Shown here one piece after another: positions 31,769 to 40,943 of a DNA stretch of 44,379 nucleotides. This stretch comes from Candidatus Fermentibacteraceae bacterium. GTDB lineage: Bacteria > Fermentibacterota > Fermentibacteria > Fermentibacterales > JCC-6. Under the pieces are notes generated by a model. The model did no database searches, was not told the origin of the DNA, and saw nothing but the letters and a program-made list of their open reading frames with translations. Made by a program: the position numbers and the translations under genes. The stretch lies in the NCBI GenBank assembly GCA_016936235.1, contig JAFGPK010000078.1:1-44379 (forward strand), written 5' to 3'. Within the stretch, counting starts at the first letter, position 1. Every line of letters begins with the position of its first letter.

Positions 31769-31798
31769 AATATGTACTGCTGCTGGTCCCGCATGCAA
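31769..31798 (-). promoter_or_regulatory. Candidate promoter of tRNA-Leu
   Basis: Minus strand: TTGCAT (31793-31798), an 18-nt spacer and CATATT (31769-31774), 20 nt before the tRNA 5' end. Confidence 0.4.
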
Positions 31799-31830
31799 GG
31801 GCGGGGGCATGCGCTGAAAGTCCTTTCGTA

Positions 31831-31859
31831 TTGACAAAAAGGCCCCTCGGGCATAAATT
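31831..31859 (+). promoter_or_regulatory. Promoter of the tRNA-Met/tRNA-Val operon
   Basis: Perfect TTGACA (31831-31836), a 17-nt spacer and TAAATT (31854-31859), 12 nt before tRNA-Met. The spacer is GC-rich just before the -10. Confidence 0.8.
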
Positions 31860-31871
31860 TGAGCACTTGCC

Positions 31872-31948
31872 GGGCCCATAGCTCAGTTGGCTAGAGCTAC
31901 CGGCTCATAACCGGTCGGTCCCTGGTTCGAGTCCAGGTGGGCCCACCA
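31872..31948 (+). tRNA. tRNA with anticodon CAT (elongator tRNA-Met likely)
   Basis: 77 nt; acceptor GGGCCCA/TGGGCCC with a paired G1:C72, so it is not the initiator. A73 and CCA are encoded. Anticodon stem ACCGG/CCGGT, loop CTCATAA, anticodon CAT. A lysidine-modified tRNA-Ile2 has the same anticodon; sequence alone does not exclude it. Confidence 0.9.
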
Positions 31949-31964
31949 GACCATCCATGTCGAA

Positions 31965-32041
31965 GGGCGGGTAGCTCAGTTGGCTAGAGCACAAGCTTCA
32001 CACGTTTGGGGTCGCAGGTTCAAATCCTGTCCCGCCCACCA
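31965..32041 (+). tRNA. tRNA-Val (anticodon CAC)
   Basis: 77 nt; acceptor GGGCGGG/CCCGCCC, A73, encoded CCA. Anticodon stem CAAGC/GTTTG (one G:U pair), loop TTCACAC, anticodon CAC, which reads GUG. It lies 16 nt after tRNA-Met, so they share a transcript. Confidence 0.95.
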
Positions 32042-32078
32042 TCTCACCGAGCATGAAATGTGGTGTATACATGTTGCG

Positions 32079-32098
32079 GTGTGATGGGGCCATCACAC
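32079..32098. repeat. 20-nt perfect inverted repeat downstream of tRNA-Val
   Basis: GTGTGATGG and CCATCACAC arms are separated by GG. It lies between tRNA-Val and the terminator and has no T-tract. It could be a protein-binding site or a processing hairpin. Confidence 0.6.
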
Positions 32099-32115
32099 TC
32101 GATACCGGCAATAAC

Positions 32116-32141
32116 GGGGTACCCGATCGGGTACCCCTTTT
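32116..32141 (+). terminator. Rho-independent terminator of the tRNA-Met/Val operon
   Basis: A perfect palindrome with arms GGGGTACCC/GGGTACCCC around GATC (32116-32137), followed by TTTTCATTT. Confidence 0.88.
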
Positions 32142-32171
32142 CATTTACGGAGCATGCGGGAACGGGGACCC

Positions 32172-32897
32172 ATGAAGGAAGACCTCAGGAAACTGTTGCT
32201 GATGCAGGATGTGGATTCCCGAATCGACCGGGCCCAGGCGGAGATGGACGAGATACCCAGGGAGAGGATGATCCACGAGAGGGAACTGGAGGAGCAGAAG
32301 CGGCAGTTCGAGCGGGAGAAGAACAAGCTGGATGAGATAAGGGAAGAGAGCAGGAAGACCGAGGGGATCAAGAAGACCACCGAGGAGAGGCTTGCTGAAT
32401 TCAAGAACAGGCTTCTCGAGATGAAAACCAATGACGCCTACAGGGCGATGCTTGAACAGATCAGGTTCGCCGAGAAGAAGATGAGCGACCTGGACAGCCG
32501 GATGATAGAGATCATGTACGAGGAGGAGGATGCGGAGGCCGACCTTGAAGACGCCCGCAAAGTCTGGGAACGCAACATGAAGCGCTTCCAGAAGAGGCAG
32601 GAGATACTTGAAGGTCAGCTGGAGGTCCTCAGTGAGAACATGGAGGGACTACAGGAGGAAAGGCGGGAGATAGCCGCAGGCATGGAGAAGCGTCTCCTCG
32701 GCAAGTACGAGCAGTTAAGGTCCACCGGCAGGGGTCTCGTGGTAGTGGGACTGATCAACGGAAACTGCGGGGGCTGCCTCACCGGAATACCTCCTCAGAC
32801 TGCGGTGGAGATAAATCAGGGAGTCAGTTTCGTTTGTCCCAACTGCGGGCGCTTCGTCGTATGGACCGATGACAGCTCCCTGGCCGGGGCGAAGTAG
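32172..32897 (+). CDS. Coiled-coil protein with C-terminal C4 zinc ribbon (CdsZ/DUF164 type)
   Basis: 241 aa from ATG 32172; ATG 32154 is just 1 nt from its ribosome site and less likely. Residues about 5-185 are a long charged coiled coil (HERELEEQKRQFEREKNKL and similar heptads). The end carries a zinc ribbon: CGGC (NGNCGGCLTGIPPQ) and CPNC (FVCPNCGRFVVW). This is the conserved DUF164/CdsZ zinc-ribbon family, usually encoded near RNA or replication genes, whose cellular role is poorly known. It lies directly upstream of rnpB, whose -10 is 2 nt after its stop codon, so any -35 must lie inside this coding end. Confidence 0.85.
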   Translation: MKEDLRKLLLMQDVDSRIDRAQAEMDEIPRERMIHERELEEQKRQFEREKNKLDEIREESRKTEGIKKTTEERLAEFKNRLLEMKTNDAYRAMLEQIRFAEKKMSDLDSRMIEIMYEEEDAEADLEDARKVWERNMKRFQKRQEILEGQLEVLSENMEGLQEERREIAAGMEKRLLGKYEQLRSTGRGLVVVGLINGNCGGCLTGIPPQTAVEINQGVSFVCPNCGRFVVWTDDSSLAGAK

Positions 32898-32898
32898 T

Positions 32899-32904
32899 TA
32901 TATT
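32899..32904 (+). promoter_or_regulatory. -10 element of the rnpB promoter
   Basis: TATATT at 32899-32904 ends 7 nt before the predicted RNA 5' end at 32912. No good TTGACA is present at the right distance, so the -35 is weak or absent. Confidence 0.5.
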
Positions 32905-32911
32905 CTGAATC

Positions 32912-33357
<446 letters not shown>

Positions 33358-33377
33358 TCTGTTTTTCTGGAGGATCC

Positions 33378-35081
33378 TTGAAAAAGCGATGGCTCCCCCG
33401 TCCCGCACCCATGATGGAGCTTAAACAGGTTCCAGATCTGCATGGTCTCCCCTCCTCCCTCGCCCTTCTGCTGGCTCGAAGAGGCTATGAAGGAGAGAGC
33501 CTTGAACGTTACCTCGATCCCGATATGGCCTGCCTTTCAGACTGGCGGAGAATCGGGGGCATGGAGGAGGTCGCCGGAAGGATAGCCTCGGCGGTCCGCG
33601 GATCCGAAATGATACTCGTCCACGGTGATTACGACGCCGACGGCATAACGGCCACCGCCGTCGTATATCTTGCGCTGAAGTCCCTTGGGGCGAGAGTGGA
33701 TTACTTCATACCCGACAGGTTCGACGACGGCTACGGCCTCGGCGAGTCCAGCATTCAGGCCTGCCTTGATGCCGGTGCGGAGCTCATGGTAACCGTTGAC
33801 TGTGGAATATCCGATTCGGAGCATGTTCGAGTCCTGGCGGGGATGGGTGTAGACACTGTGATCACGGACCATCATCAGCCCGGGGAAGAGGTGCCTCCGG
33901 CCGTCGCAGTCGTGGACCCGGCGATGGATGATGGAGCGCATTACGCCGACCTGGCCGGTGTCGGCGTTGCATGGATGGCGATGAAAGGCGTTTTCGACCT
34001 GCTGGGAGGCGACCCGGAGTACCTGCACACCCTTCTTCAGCTGGTGGCGGTGGGGACAGTGGCTGACGTGGTCGAGCTTACCGGTGACAACAGGATACTG
34101 GTCTCCGAAGGCATGGCTGTTCTCCGCCGTGAACCCTTCCCGGGCATCGAGGCTGTCTCCCGGTCCGCATCCATAGACATAAGGAGGGCAACTTCCACGG
34201 ACCTTGCCTACTACATTGGACCGAGGCTCAACGCGTGCGGAAGGATAGGACATGCCCACGAAGCCGTGAGACTCCTCCTGGCGTCGGAGGAGGACGATGT
34301 GAACGGACTGGCTGCGAAGGTTGACGCTAACAACAGGTTGCGCAGGAAGCTGGACGGGGAGTTGGAGGAGCAGGTACTGCGTAGGACCGGTGACCCGGAG
34401 GGCCGGAGGTGTATCGTGATGGCTGACGGGGACTGGCACAGGGGGGTGATCGGCATAGTGGCCTCAAGGCTGGTGGCCAGGTTCGGTGTCCCCGCACTTC
34501 TCATCGCTCTGGAGGACGGGATGGGCTTCGGGTCCGCGAGGAGCGTTCCCGGGATCCCCATTCACTCCATACTCAGTGATATCCAGTTCAGACTGGGTAT
34601 TATGGAAAGTCTGGGCGGCCATCCCATGGCAGCGGGTTTCAGAGTGATCCCGGACAATGTGCCCTGGCTCAGGGAAGAGCTCTGCAAGGTCATGACGGAG
34701 GACAGGTGGGACAGGTATCTGGGATCCGTGGTATACATCGACGGCAGACTTGAGGAAGAGGATTACAGTGCGGGCATGGCCAGGGCCCTGGATCTGATGG
34801 AGCCCTTCGGTCAGGGCAACAGGATGCCGGTCTGGATAGCCAGGGGAGCCTACCCCGTGACATGGAAGCCCGTGGGGCGGGATGGGAAGCACCTCAGCTG
34901 CAGCTTCAGGCTGGGCTCGGGAACCGTGAGGGCCATCGGCTTCAACATGGCGGATCGCCAGTCCATGTTCAGCGGCAGAGTGGACCTGGCCTTCACTCTT
35001 TCCCTTGACACATGGAGGAACGACGGTAGCGTGCAGCTCGTCCTGAAGGACATTAGAAAACACAGGAGCATCGAGCCGTGA
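33378..35081 (+). CDS. recJ: Single-stranded-DNA-specific exonuclease RecJ
   Basis: 567 aa. RecJ degrades ssDNA 5'-3' in recombination and mismatch repair. The DHH phosphoesterase motifs are VHGDYDADGITA (about 78-89), VTVDCGI, TDHHQPGE and VAVVDP. The DHHA1 domain has GFGSARSVPGI and GGHPMAAGF (the usual GGHxxAAG with Pro). The C-terminal OB-like part binds DNA. The start is TTG 33378 with GGAGG 4 nt upstream, downstream of the rnpB terminator region. Its stop overlaps the next gene's GTG by 4 nt (GTGA), coupling it to a DinG-type helicase. Confidence 0.96.
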   Translation: MKKRWLPRPAPMMELKQVPDLHGLPSSLALLLARRGYEGESLERYLDPDMACLSDWRRIGGMEEVAGRIASAVRGSEMILVHGDYDADGITATAVVYLALKSLGARVDYFIPDRFDDGYGLGESSIQACLDAGAELMVTVDCGISDSEHVRVLAGMGVDTVITDHHQPGEEVPPAVAVVDPAMDDGAHYADLAGVGVAWMAMKGVFDLLGGDPEYLHTLLQLVAVGTVADVVELTGDNRILVSEGMAVLRREPFPGIEAVSRSASIDIRRATSTDLAYYIGPRLNACGRIGHAHEAVRLLLASEEDDVNGLAAKVDANNRLRRKLDGELEEQVLRRTGDPEGRRCIVMADGDWHRGVIGIVASRLVARFGVPALLIALEDGMGFGSARSVPGIPIHSILSDIQFRLGIMESLGGHPMAAGFRVIPDNVPWLREELCKVMTEDRWDRYLGSVVYIDGRLEEEDYSAGMARALDLMEPFGQGNRMPVWIARGAYPVTWKPVGRDGKHLSCSFRLGSGTVRAIGFNMADRQSMFSGRVDLAFTLSLDTWRNDGSVQLVLKDIRKHRSIEP

Positions 35082-36991
35082 GCGGGGCGATCCCTGATGA
35101 GATCGACAGGGTATTCGGCGGGGACTGCCTTGCGCAGTCTGTCCCCGATTACTCTCCACGTCCACTTCAGGTAGACTTCGCCCGCGCTGTGGCCGCTGCC
35201 ATGAACACGGGCGGGATACATCTCTTCGAAGCCGGGACCGGCATCGGCAAGAGCATAGCATATATCATCCCGGCGCTGCTCTCCGGCAGAAGGATCTTCG
35301 TATCCACCGCAACGATCACGCTGCAGGACCAGCTTGCCAACAAGGACGTACCCGCCGTCCTGACCGCTCTGGGATCAGGCTCCAGGGTCAGCGTGCTCAA
35401 AGGTCGCAGCAACTACCTCTGCCTGAGGAAATGGAGCAGGGGAAGCTCGAAGATAGAGGCGGACCCGGACTTCACCCGCTGGGCGGAGACGACTGCGGAT
35501 GGAGACATATCCTCCTTTTCCCACGAACTTCACTCCTCGGTCTGGCGGCATTTCAGGTCCGACCACCTTGACTGTGTCGGGACATCATGCCCTTTCAGGG
35601 GCAGCTGCCATTTCTACAGGGCGAGGAGCACGGCCAGGAAGGCGGATGTCCTCATACTGAACCACCATCTCCTTATCTCGGGCCTCCTCGCGGACGAAGT
35701 GCTGCCCGGAGCCGACGTACTGGTCATAGATGAGGGGCACAGGCTGGAGGATGCGGCCAGTGAGTGCCTCGGCCTTGCTCTCGGCGAGGGCATACTGCTG
35801 CCCATCTTCGACGGGATCGCCTTCAGCGAGATCGAGACGGAGAGGAAGGCGTCTCTCCTTGAGAAGACCAGAAGGCTCTCTGCGCTGATCGCGGACCTAA
35901 CCCTCGGAGTGAAGGAGGCTTCACCCTGGGATCCAGTGGAGCATATGGAAGCCCTTGAGGAGGTGGCCGGGGCCGCCTCCGACCTTAACTCGGAGGTGGA
36001 CGGCTCCGACGACCTGCAGTCGGTGGCGCAGGCCTCGACGGCGGTCGCAGCCACAGCCAGGGGATTCCTCGACCTGAGCATGGAGGAGTACTGCTGTTTC
36101 GTGGAGATGGAAGGGCGGCACCCGCTTCTGAAGGGAGTACCGCTCGATGTTGGACCCGATCTCAGGAACGTGGTCTATTCAAGGTTCGACACCACCATTC
36201 TCACTTCGGCCACGCTGACGGTGGCGGGGGAGTTCGATTTCTTCATGGGGAGGCTTGGAGCGTGGGACGCTGCAGCCAGAAGGTTCGGGAGCCCCTTCGA
36301 CTACGGGAACCAGGCTATCCTGTCCGTTCCGGACGAGCTCCCGCCGCACGATTCCCATGAAGACCTGGCCTCCGTGGTGTGGAAATGGGGAAGGGCTCTG
36401 GCGGAGACGCTGGGGGGAAGGACACTGATTCTCTTCACCAGCTACAGGAACCTCAAGCTCGTGAGGCAGATGGCCCAGAGGGAACTCCCTCCGGGGATCG
36501 AGCTCTTCACCCAGGGGGAAATGTCCCGGAGCGGCATACTCAGGGACTTCAGGGAGTCAGGCAGGGCCGTGATCCTGGGAACAGCGTCATTCTGGGAGGG
36601 TGTGGACCTTCCAGGCAGCATGCTTCAGGCCGTGGTGATAGACAGGCTTCCCTTCGCCTCTCCCGGGCATCCCCTCATCAGGGCGAGGATGGAGCTCATA
36701 GAGAAACGCGGAGGCAGCTCCTTCGCCATGTACTCGCTCCCCCTCGCGGCGGTCCGGCTCCGTCAGGGAGTGGGAAGGCTCATAAGGTCCATGGATGACA
36801 TCGGAGTGGTGATGATCATGGACCGGAGAATAGTCACGAAGGGTTACGGCCGGATATTCCTCAATTCCATCCCGCCTTTCAGGATGGTTCCCCAGAGTCA
36901 GGTCCTGGATTTCGTCATGGAACACTGCCTGGTTTCCGGTGTATCACCTTTGAAGGGTGGTAAGCAAGATGATGATCCGGCTCAGACCTGA
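35078..36991 (+). CDS. DinG/XPD-family Fe-S ATP-dependent DNA helicase
   Basis: 637 aa. This is a superfamily 2 helicase of the DinG/YoaA type that unwinds DNA 5'-3'. It shows a Q-like RPLQVDFARAVAAAM, Walker A EAGTGIGKS (about 51-59), and an Fe-S cluster site of four Cys: one in NYLCLRKW and three in the CVGTSCPFRGSC segment. Motif II is DEGH instead of the common DEAH. Motifs V and VI follow as TASFWEGVDLPG and LRQGVGRLIRS. GTG 35078 overlaps recJ and the end overlaps pgeF by 23 nt. Pairing with recJ suggests joint action on repair intermediates. Confidence 0.93.
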   Translation: MSGAIPDEIDRVFGGDCLAQSVPDYSPRPLQVDFARAVAAAMNTGGIHLFEAGTGIGKSIAYIIPALLSGRRIFVSTATITLQDQLANKDVPAVLTALGSGSRVSVLKGRSNYLCLRKWSRGSSKIEADPDFTRWAETTADGDISSFSHELHSSVWRHFRSDHLDCVGTSCPFRGSCHFYRARSTARKADVLILNHHLLISGLLADEVLPGADVLVIDEGHRLEDAASECLGLALGEGILLPIFDGIAFSEIETERKASLLEKTRRLSALIADLTLGVKEASPWDPVEHMEALEEVAGAASDLNSEVDGSDDLQSVAQASTAVAATARGFLDLSMEEYCCFVEMEGRHPLLKGVPLDVGPDLRNVVYSRFDTTILTSATLTVAGEFDFFMGRLGAWDAAARRFGSPFDYGNQAILSVPDELPPHDSHEDLASVVWKWGRALAETLGGRTLILFTSYRNLKLVRQMAQRELPPGIELFTQGEMSRSGILRDFRESGRAVILGTASFWEGVDLPGSMLQAVVIDRLPFASPGHPLIRARMELIEKRGGSSFAMYSLPLAAVRLRQGVGRLIRSMDDIGVVMIMDRRIVTKGYGRIFLNSIPPFRMVPQSQVLDFVMEHCLVSGVSPLKGGKQDDDPAQT

Positions 36992-37622
36992 GTACGCCTC
37001 CGGGGGAAGGGCGCTGGTGGAACTCCCGGGAGCAGTCCTTCATCTGGTCGGGATCGCGGGTCCGATGCGGGATGAGATGGAGGATGTGGTCTTCCTATCG
37101 CAGGTGCATGGCGGAGAGGTGCTTCGGGACCCCGCCGGATGGGAGGAGGGTGACGGAATGATCCTCGAGGGAAGGCGTAAGTGTCCCGGGATCAGGACCG
37201 CCGACTGTCTTCCCGTATTCTTCGGATCATCAGGTTTCTCCGGTGCCTTCCATGCCGGCTGGAGGGGCATAGTGGCCGGTATCGCGGGGAGAATGGTCAT
37301 GGAATACCCCGAAAGGCCGGAGTTCGTCCTTCTCGGAAACTGCATCTGCGGAGACTGCTACAGTGTCGGGGAGGATGTAAGGAGGAAAGTGATGATGGCG
37401 TCCTTCACCGCCGGGCACTCCCCCGGAGGTCACAGTGTACATCCCCCTCATGGAATAGATCTCAAGAAGGCCGTCCTCGCGCAGATGGCGGCGGCGGGTC
37501 TTCCCGATGATGTCCCGGTCTACACCGTTCCGGAATGCACCATGTGCAGGGGCGATCTTTTCCACTCCCACAGGCGGGACGGCACAGCGGAGAGGAACCT
37601 GCAGTGGCTTCGGATGGACTGA
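36969..37622 (+). CDS. pgeF: Polyphenol oxidase/PgeF (YfiH) family protein
   Basis: 217 aa from ATG 36969, with AAGGGTGG about 8 nt upstream. YfiH/PgeF proteins are cytoplasmic; described activities are purine nucleoside cleavage and correction of mis-incorporated residues in peptidoglycan precursors. The metal-ligand motifs are present: SQVHGGEV (His), IRTADCLPVFF (Cys) and FHAGWRGIVAGI (His). The C-terminus has CTMCRGDLFHSHRRDG, matching the family CT.......FFSyRRD. It is the last gene of the recJ-dinG-pgeF run; no terminator with a T-tract is evident in the 100 nt before the next gene. Confidence 0.92.
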   Translation: MMIRLRPEYASGGRALVELPGAVLHLVGIAGPMRDEMEDVVFLSQVHGGEVLRDPAGWEEGDGMILEGRRKCPGIRTADCLPVFFGSSGFSGAFHAGWRGIVAGIAGRMVMEYPERPEFVLLGNCICGDCYSVGEDVRRKVMMASFTAGHSPGGHSVHPPHGIDLKKAVLAQMAAAGLPDDVPVYTVPECTMCRGDLFHSHRRDGTAERNLQWLRMD

Positions 37623-37632
37623 TGAAAGGTTC

Positions 37633-37661
37633 TTGCCCGGCCGGTCCCGCGGTGCAATATT
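37633..37661 (+). promoter_or_regulatory. Candidate promoter of the TPR protein gene
   Basis: TTGCCC (37633-37638), a 17-nt GC-rich spacer and AATATT (37656-37661). Confidence 0.4.
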
Positions 37662-37724
37662 TGCCATCTACAGTTAACGGAAATCAGGCGTATCTACAGC
37701 ATCATCCGATAAACGGAGGATAGA

Positions 37725-39290
37725 ATGATGAGATTTTTCATTGCTTCGGCATGCCTCATGCTGCTGGCCTGCGGAACCGCTGTGGCCCAGGGCGACCAGG
37801 ACGCTTCCAGGATCGGGATAGTTCCCTTCGGCTACTGCAATTCCGATTCCAGATGGGTCAGCGAGAAACTCTACGACAATCTTCAGGATATTCTCGAGGA
37901 GAGTACAGAGTATGTGTTCATCTCCGAGGGTGATCTGGAGGATGCCTTCGAGGACCAGGGATTCAACTGCTCCCAGTTCGAGTACGGCGTCCCCCCCGAT
38001 TTCGTCGTCAGCGCCGGAGTCGCCCTGGACGCGGACATGATCCTCTATGGCAACGTATCCCAGGTGGGGGAGATGTTCCAGGTGGCCTGGAACATCGCCA
38101 TACCCGCCTCGGGCAACACCATAAACGCCGACCCTTCGATGGTGCCCAAGAACTCGGAGCCGGTGAAGGACCTCTCCCGTGAGATAGTGGATCAGATAGA
38201 GGAGCTTGTGGGCGGGAGGACCCAGCAGGCTCTTGACCAGGCGGCCTTCAGCGTTCAGATGCAGAACTGGTCCATGGCCATCATGTTCCTGAAGCAGGCC
38301 CTTGCCGTCGATCCCACGCTTCTGGAGGCAAGATTCCTGCTGGCGCACGTCTACCTGGAGGCGGAAGTCGACTCGGTGGACAAGGCCCTGGAGATCTACG
38401 AGGAGATAATCGCCCAGGAACCCGGCAACGCCGATGCCCTAACCGGAATGGGACAGGTGTACCTCGCCCAGGGAGATGCCGCCACTGCCAAGACCTACTT
38501 CGAGAATGCGGTGGGAATAGACTCCGAGAACGCCGATGCCTACCTCGGGCTCGCCCAGGCCTATCAGGCCCTCGGAGAGCTTGGCCAGGCCATCGCCAGC
38601 TTCGAGAGCGCCCTCGTGAGCAACCCGAACAACCTGTCCATCAAGTTCCCCCTGTCGCTCCTCTACTTCCAGACCGAGGATTACGCAAGGGCGATCCCCT
38701 ACATGGAGGAGATCCTGGCGGTCAGCAGCAACATGCACGGCCTCCGCCAGCGGCTGATACAGTCATACGTAAGGACAGGCGATTACGGAAAGGCCGCCGA
38801 CCATGCGGTGATCTACCTTGAGGCTGATCCCGACAATTCCCAGAGGATACTCTATACGGCCCAGGTGGAGTCGTGGGCGGGAAGGACGACCAGCGCCGTC
38901 AACAGGCTTGAGTCGCTCATATCAAGCACCGGCAGCAGGGAAGCATACATTCTGCTTGCCTCCATCTACCGCGACAGCGGGCAGAGGGGAGCGATGCAGA
39001 ACATATTCTCTCGCCTATCGAGCGCTTATCCCAATGATCCCCTTGCGAACTACATGATGGGGGCCTTCTACTACCAGAGCGGTTCCGACAAGGCGAGGGT
39101 ACAGGAACTCATAGCGGAAAACGTACCTACCTGGCAGAGCGCCGTCAGTGAACTGAACACGGCGATCTCTTACCTCTCCCAGGTGACGGGCAGCAGGGCC
39201 GGCAGTGCGCAGACCATGATAAACGCCGCCAACAACGCGATCTCACTCTGCGAGGAGAAGATAGACAGGGTGCAGAGGTACAGTCAGTAA
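37725..39290 (+). CDS. Secreted protein with CsgG/TolB-like N-domain and TPR repeats
   Basis: 521 aa. The signal peptide is ambiguous: LLAC at about residue 16 could be a lipobox, but AVAQ at 20-23 fits signal peptidase I. Residues about 29-165 form an alpha/beta domain (RIGIVPFGYCNSDSRWVSEKL, YVFISEGDLEDAFEDQG, DADMILYGNVSQVGE) like the N-domains of CsgG/TolB-type proteins. TPRs follow from about 180 to 480 (AIMFLKQALAVDPTLLEARF, ALEIYEEIIAQEPGNADALTG, AKTYFENAVGIDSENADAYLG). It is probably a periplasmic scaffold. ATG 37725 has GGAGG at good spacing. It is monocistronic, with a terminator behind it. Confidence 0.85.
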   Translation: MMRFFIASACLMLLACGTAVAQGDQDASRIGIVPFGYCNSDSRWVSEKLYDNLQDILEESTEYVFISEGDLEDAFEDQGFNCSQFEYGVPPDFVVSAGVALDADMILYGNVSQVGEMFQVAWNIAIPASGNTINADPSMVPKNSEPVKDLSREIVDQIEELVGGRTQQALDQAAFSVQMQNWSMAIMFLKQALAVDPTLLEARFLLAHVYLEAEVDSVDKALEIYEEIIAQEPGNADALTGMGQVYLAQGDAATAKTYFENAVGIDSENADAYLGLAQAYQALGELGQAIASFESALVSNPNNLSIKFPLSLLYFQTEDYARAIPYMEEILAVSSNMHGLRQRLIQSYVRTGDYGKAADHAVIYLEADPDNSQRILYTAQVESWAGRTTSAVNRLESLISSTGSREAYILLASIYRDSGQRGAMQNIFSRLSSAYPNDPLANYMMGAFYYQSGSDKARVQELIAENVPTWQSAVSELNTAISYLSQVTGSRAGSAQTMINAANNAISLCEEKIDRVQRYSQ

Positions 39291-39312
39291 TCAGGTACGG
39301 TGATCGACAGGG

Positions 39313-39349
39313 ACCCCGCCCTGGTCTGAAAGGCCCGGCGGGGTTTCCT
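39313..39349 (+). terminator. Rho-independent terminator of the TPR gene
   Basis: An 8-bp stem ACCCCGCC/GGCGGGGT (39313-39320 with 39337-39344) followed by TTCCTCATT. It lies between two convergent genes. Confidence 0.7.
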
Positions 39350-39371
39350 CATTCAGGCGGACGTCGTGCGT

Positions 39372-40943
39372 CTAGGATACGATGTTGCTTTCGGTTCCCG
39401 AGGACAGCTCCTCCATCGCACTGACAATGTCGGGATCGAAGATGAGACCGGACCTCCGTTTGAGTTCCAGGATGGCGCTCTCCAGTGACTGATTCGAAGA
39501 ATTGGCCACGAAGTTGCTGGCCACGGCCAGTATTCGGGAGATAAGCGGGATCGCGGCCCCCGAGAGTCCTTCCGGTTTCCCCGTTCCATCGTAGTTCTCG
39601 GTAAGATGCCTGATCCCCCTGACCACTTCAGGAGGCAGCTGGAACTGGGTCCTCGAGGGGTCAGCGGAGAAAACCTCCTGCCAGTCCTCCTTGGCCTTTT
39701 CCAGAATGGCCGCTGTCAGGTGGAGCATTGCAGCCATCTCCAGGTCCTCCAGCTCACCGGTGGACATGCCCAGCCTGATTCCTATTTCCTTGGCGATGTC
39801 CGCCACTATCCTGCTGTAGCCCGTCTGCCTGCTGTCGGACTTGTCCAGTGAGTAGACCATCGCCTCGAGGCATTTCCAGCCGCTCTTGAAGACCGTATCG
39901 CGGAGTTCCAGGTTCTTCAGCACCGTTTCCGTCTGCAATATGAATATCTCCACCCTGTCTCTGTCCAGCGTGGTCCTCGATGTGGGCCAGACCTCCAGGG
40001 CAAGCCCCTCTTCCCCTTCCCGCCTGAGAGGCGCCCTGCCATGCGGATCGTAACCGGTGGGGCAAATGAAGGAGATGTTCTTCCAGGTTACCCTGACCGC
40101 TTCCGGTTCGGAAGCCTGGAACCAGAACCTTGCCAGGATCCTCAGAGCCTCGATGGAGGTGTCAAGGTCCGTAAGGATCTCCGAGTGCTTGCCCAGCTCG
40201 TTTTCCAGGAACCGGGTCCTGGAGTGGGAGAACCTGGCCCTGTCCAGCATAAGTGAAAGCCCTGTCTGAATGATGATTATCGTCGCCACTCCGGTCACCA
40301 GGTTCCACTCCCATACGTTGGATGAAGGTACTTTGGTCTGCATTGCCGCCGGAAGGAGGAAGAGTACGAAGAAGCCAGGGTAGACGGCTGATCGAGAGTA
40401 TTTCTTCAGTACCTGTCCGAAAAGGTGCATGCCCCTGTATTCTATCAGGAAGTGCAGTACCTGGTTCAGGAAGACGGAAATGAACACTGCACCCACCAGA
40501 GCCGCCGCGGTCAGATACTGGCTGGAGAGGATCCAGGATCTGGAGGACTGCAGGATGAAGGTGGTCGCCCTGAGGGACAGGAGCGTGACCAGCATGAACC
40601 TGGTGCTGGCAGGGATTATCTCCCTTGATTCCTCCCCTATCCTGATGGTGTAGACCACCATGCCCAGGAATGCGGCGATCATGAAGCCCGTTTCAAGGAG
40701 GATAGTGTATCCGGTTATGGCCATGTAGCCCTGGAAGATCGGGAAAAGGGTCACCGGATAGCCGATGGTCCTGAAACTCTGCATGGATATCGTATACATG
40801 AGACCCACCCAGAGACTGAGCAGCATGAAGTACTCGTTGACTCCGGGGAGGGGCTGGTAGGCAACCGGAACCCAGAGTATCAGGAGCACAACCACGGCAC
40901 CCGTGAACAGTGTGAGACGGGAACCGCCGGCGGCCTCTCTCAT
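39372..40943 (-). CDS. Membrane protein with degenerate HD-GYP domain
   Basis: 523 aa. The N-terminal half (about 10-240) is polytopic with roughly seven hydrophobic segments. A linker with a GAF-like region leads to an HD-GYP-like domain (about 345-520) that has lost its active-site residues. The HD pair is HL (MLHLTAAILEKAK), the HHExxDGxGYP loop reads HLTENYDGTGKPEGL, and the ADxFDA helix reads ASNFVANSS. The metal site for c-di-GMP hydrolysis is therefore absent. It is translationally coupled (ATGA) to the intact HD-GYP gene upstream, so it is probably a regulatory or heterodimer partner. Confidence 0.82.
   Translation of the reverse strand: MREAAGGSRLTLFTGAVVVLLILWVPVAYQPLPGVNEYFMLLSLWVGLMYTISMQSFRTIGYPVTLFPIFQGYMAITGYTILLETGFMIAAFLGMVVYTIRIGEESREIIPASTRFMLVTLLSLRATTFILQSSRSWILSSQYLTAAALVGAVFISVFLNQVLHFLIEYRGMHLFGQVLKKYSRSAVYPGFFVLFLLPAAMQTKVPSSNVWEWNLVTGVATIIIIQTGLSLMLDRARFSHSRTRFLENELGKHSEILTDLDTSIEALRILARFWFQASEPEAVRVTWKNISFICPTGYDPHGRAPLRREGEEGLALEVWPTSRTTLDRDRVEIFILQTETVLKNLELRDTVFKSGWKCLEAMVYSLDKSDSRQTGYSRIVADIAKEIGIRLGMSTGELEDLEMAAMLHLTAAILEKAKEDWQEVFSADPSRTQFQLPPEVVRGIRHLTENYDGTGKPEGLSGAAIPLISRILAVASNFVANSSNQSLESAILELKRRSGLIFDPDIVSAMEELSSGTESNIVS

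Noticed and set aside
31662-32041. tRNA cluster as an integration site of a mobile element
   Set aside because: No integrase gene, no direct repeat of a tRNA 3' end, and flanking genes are ordinary chromosomal genes.
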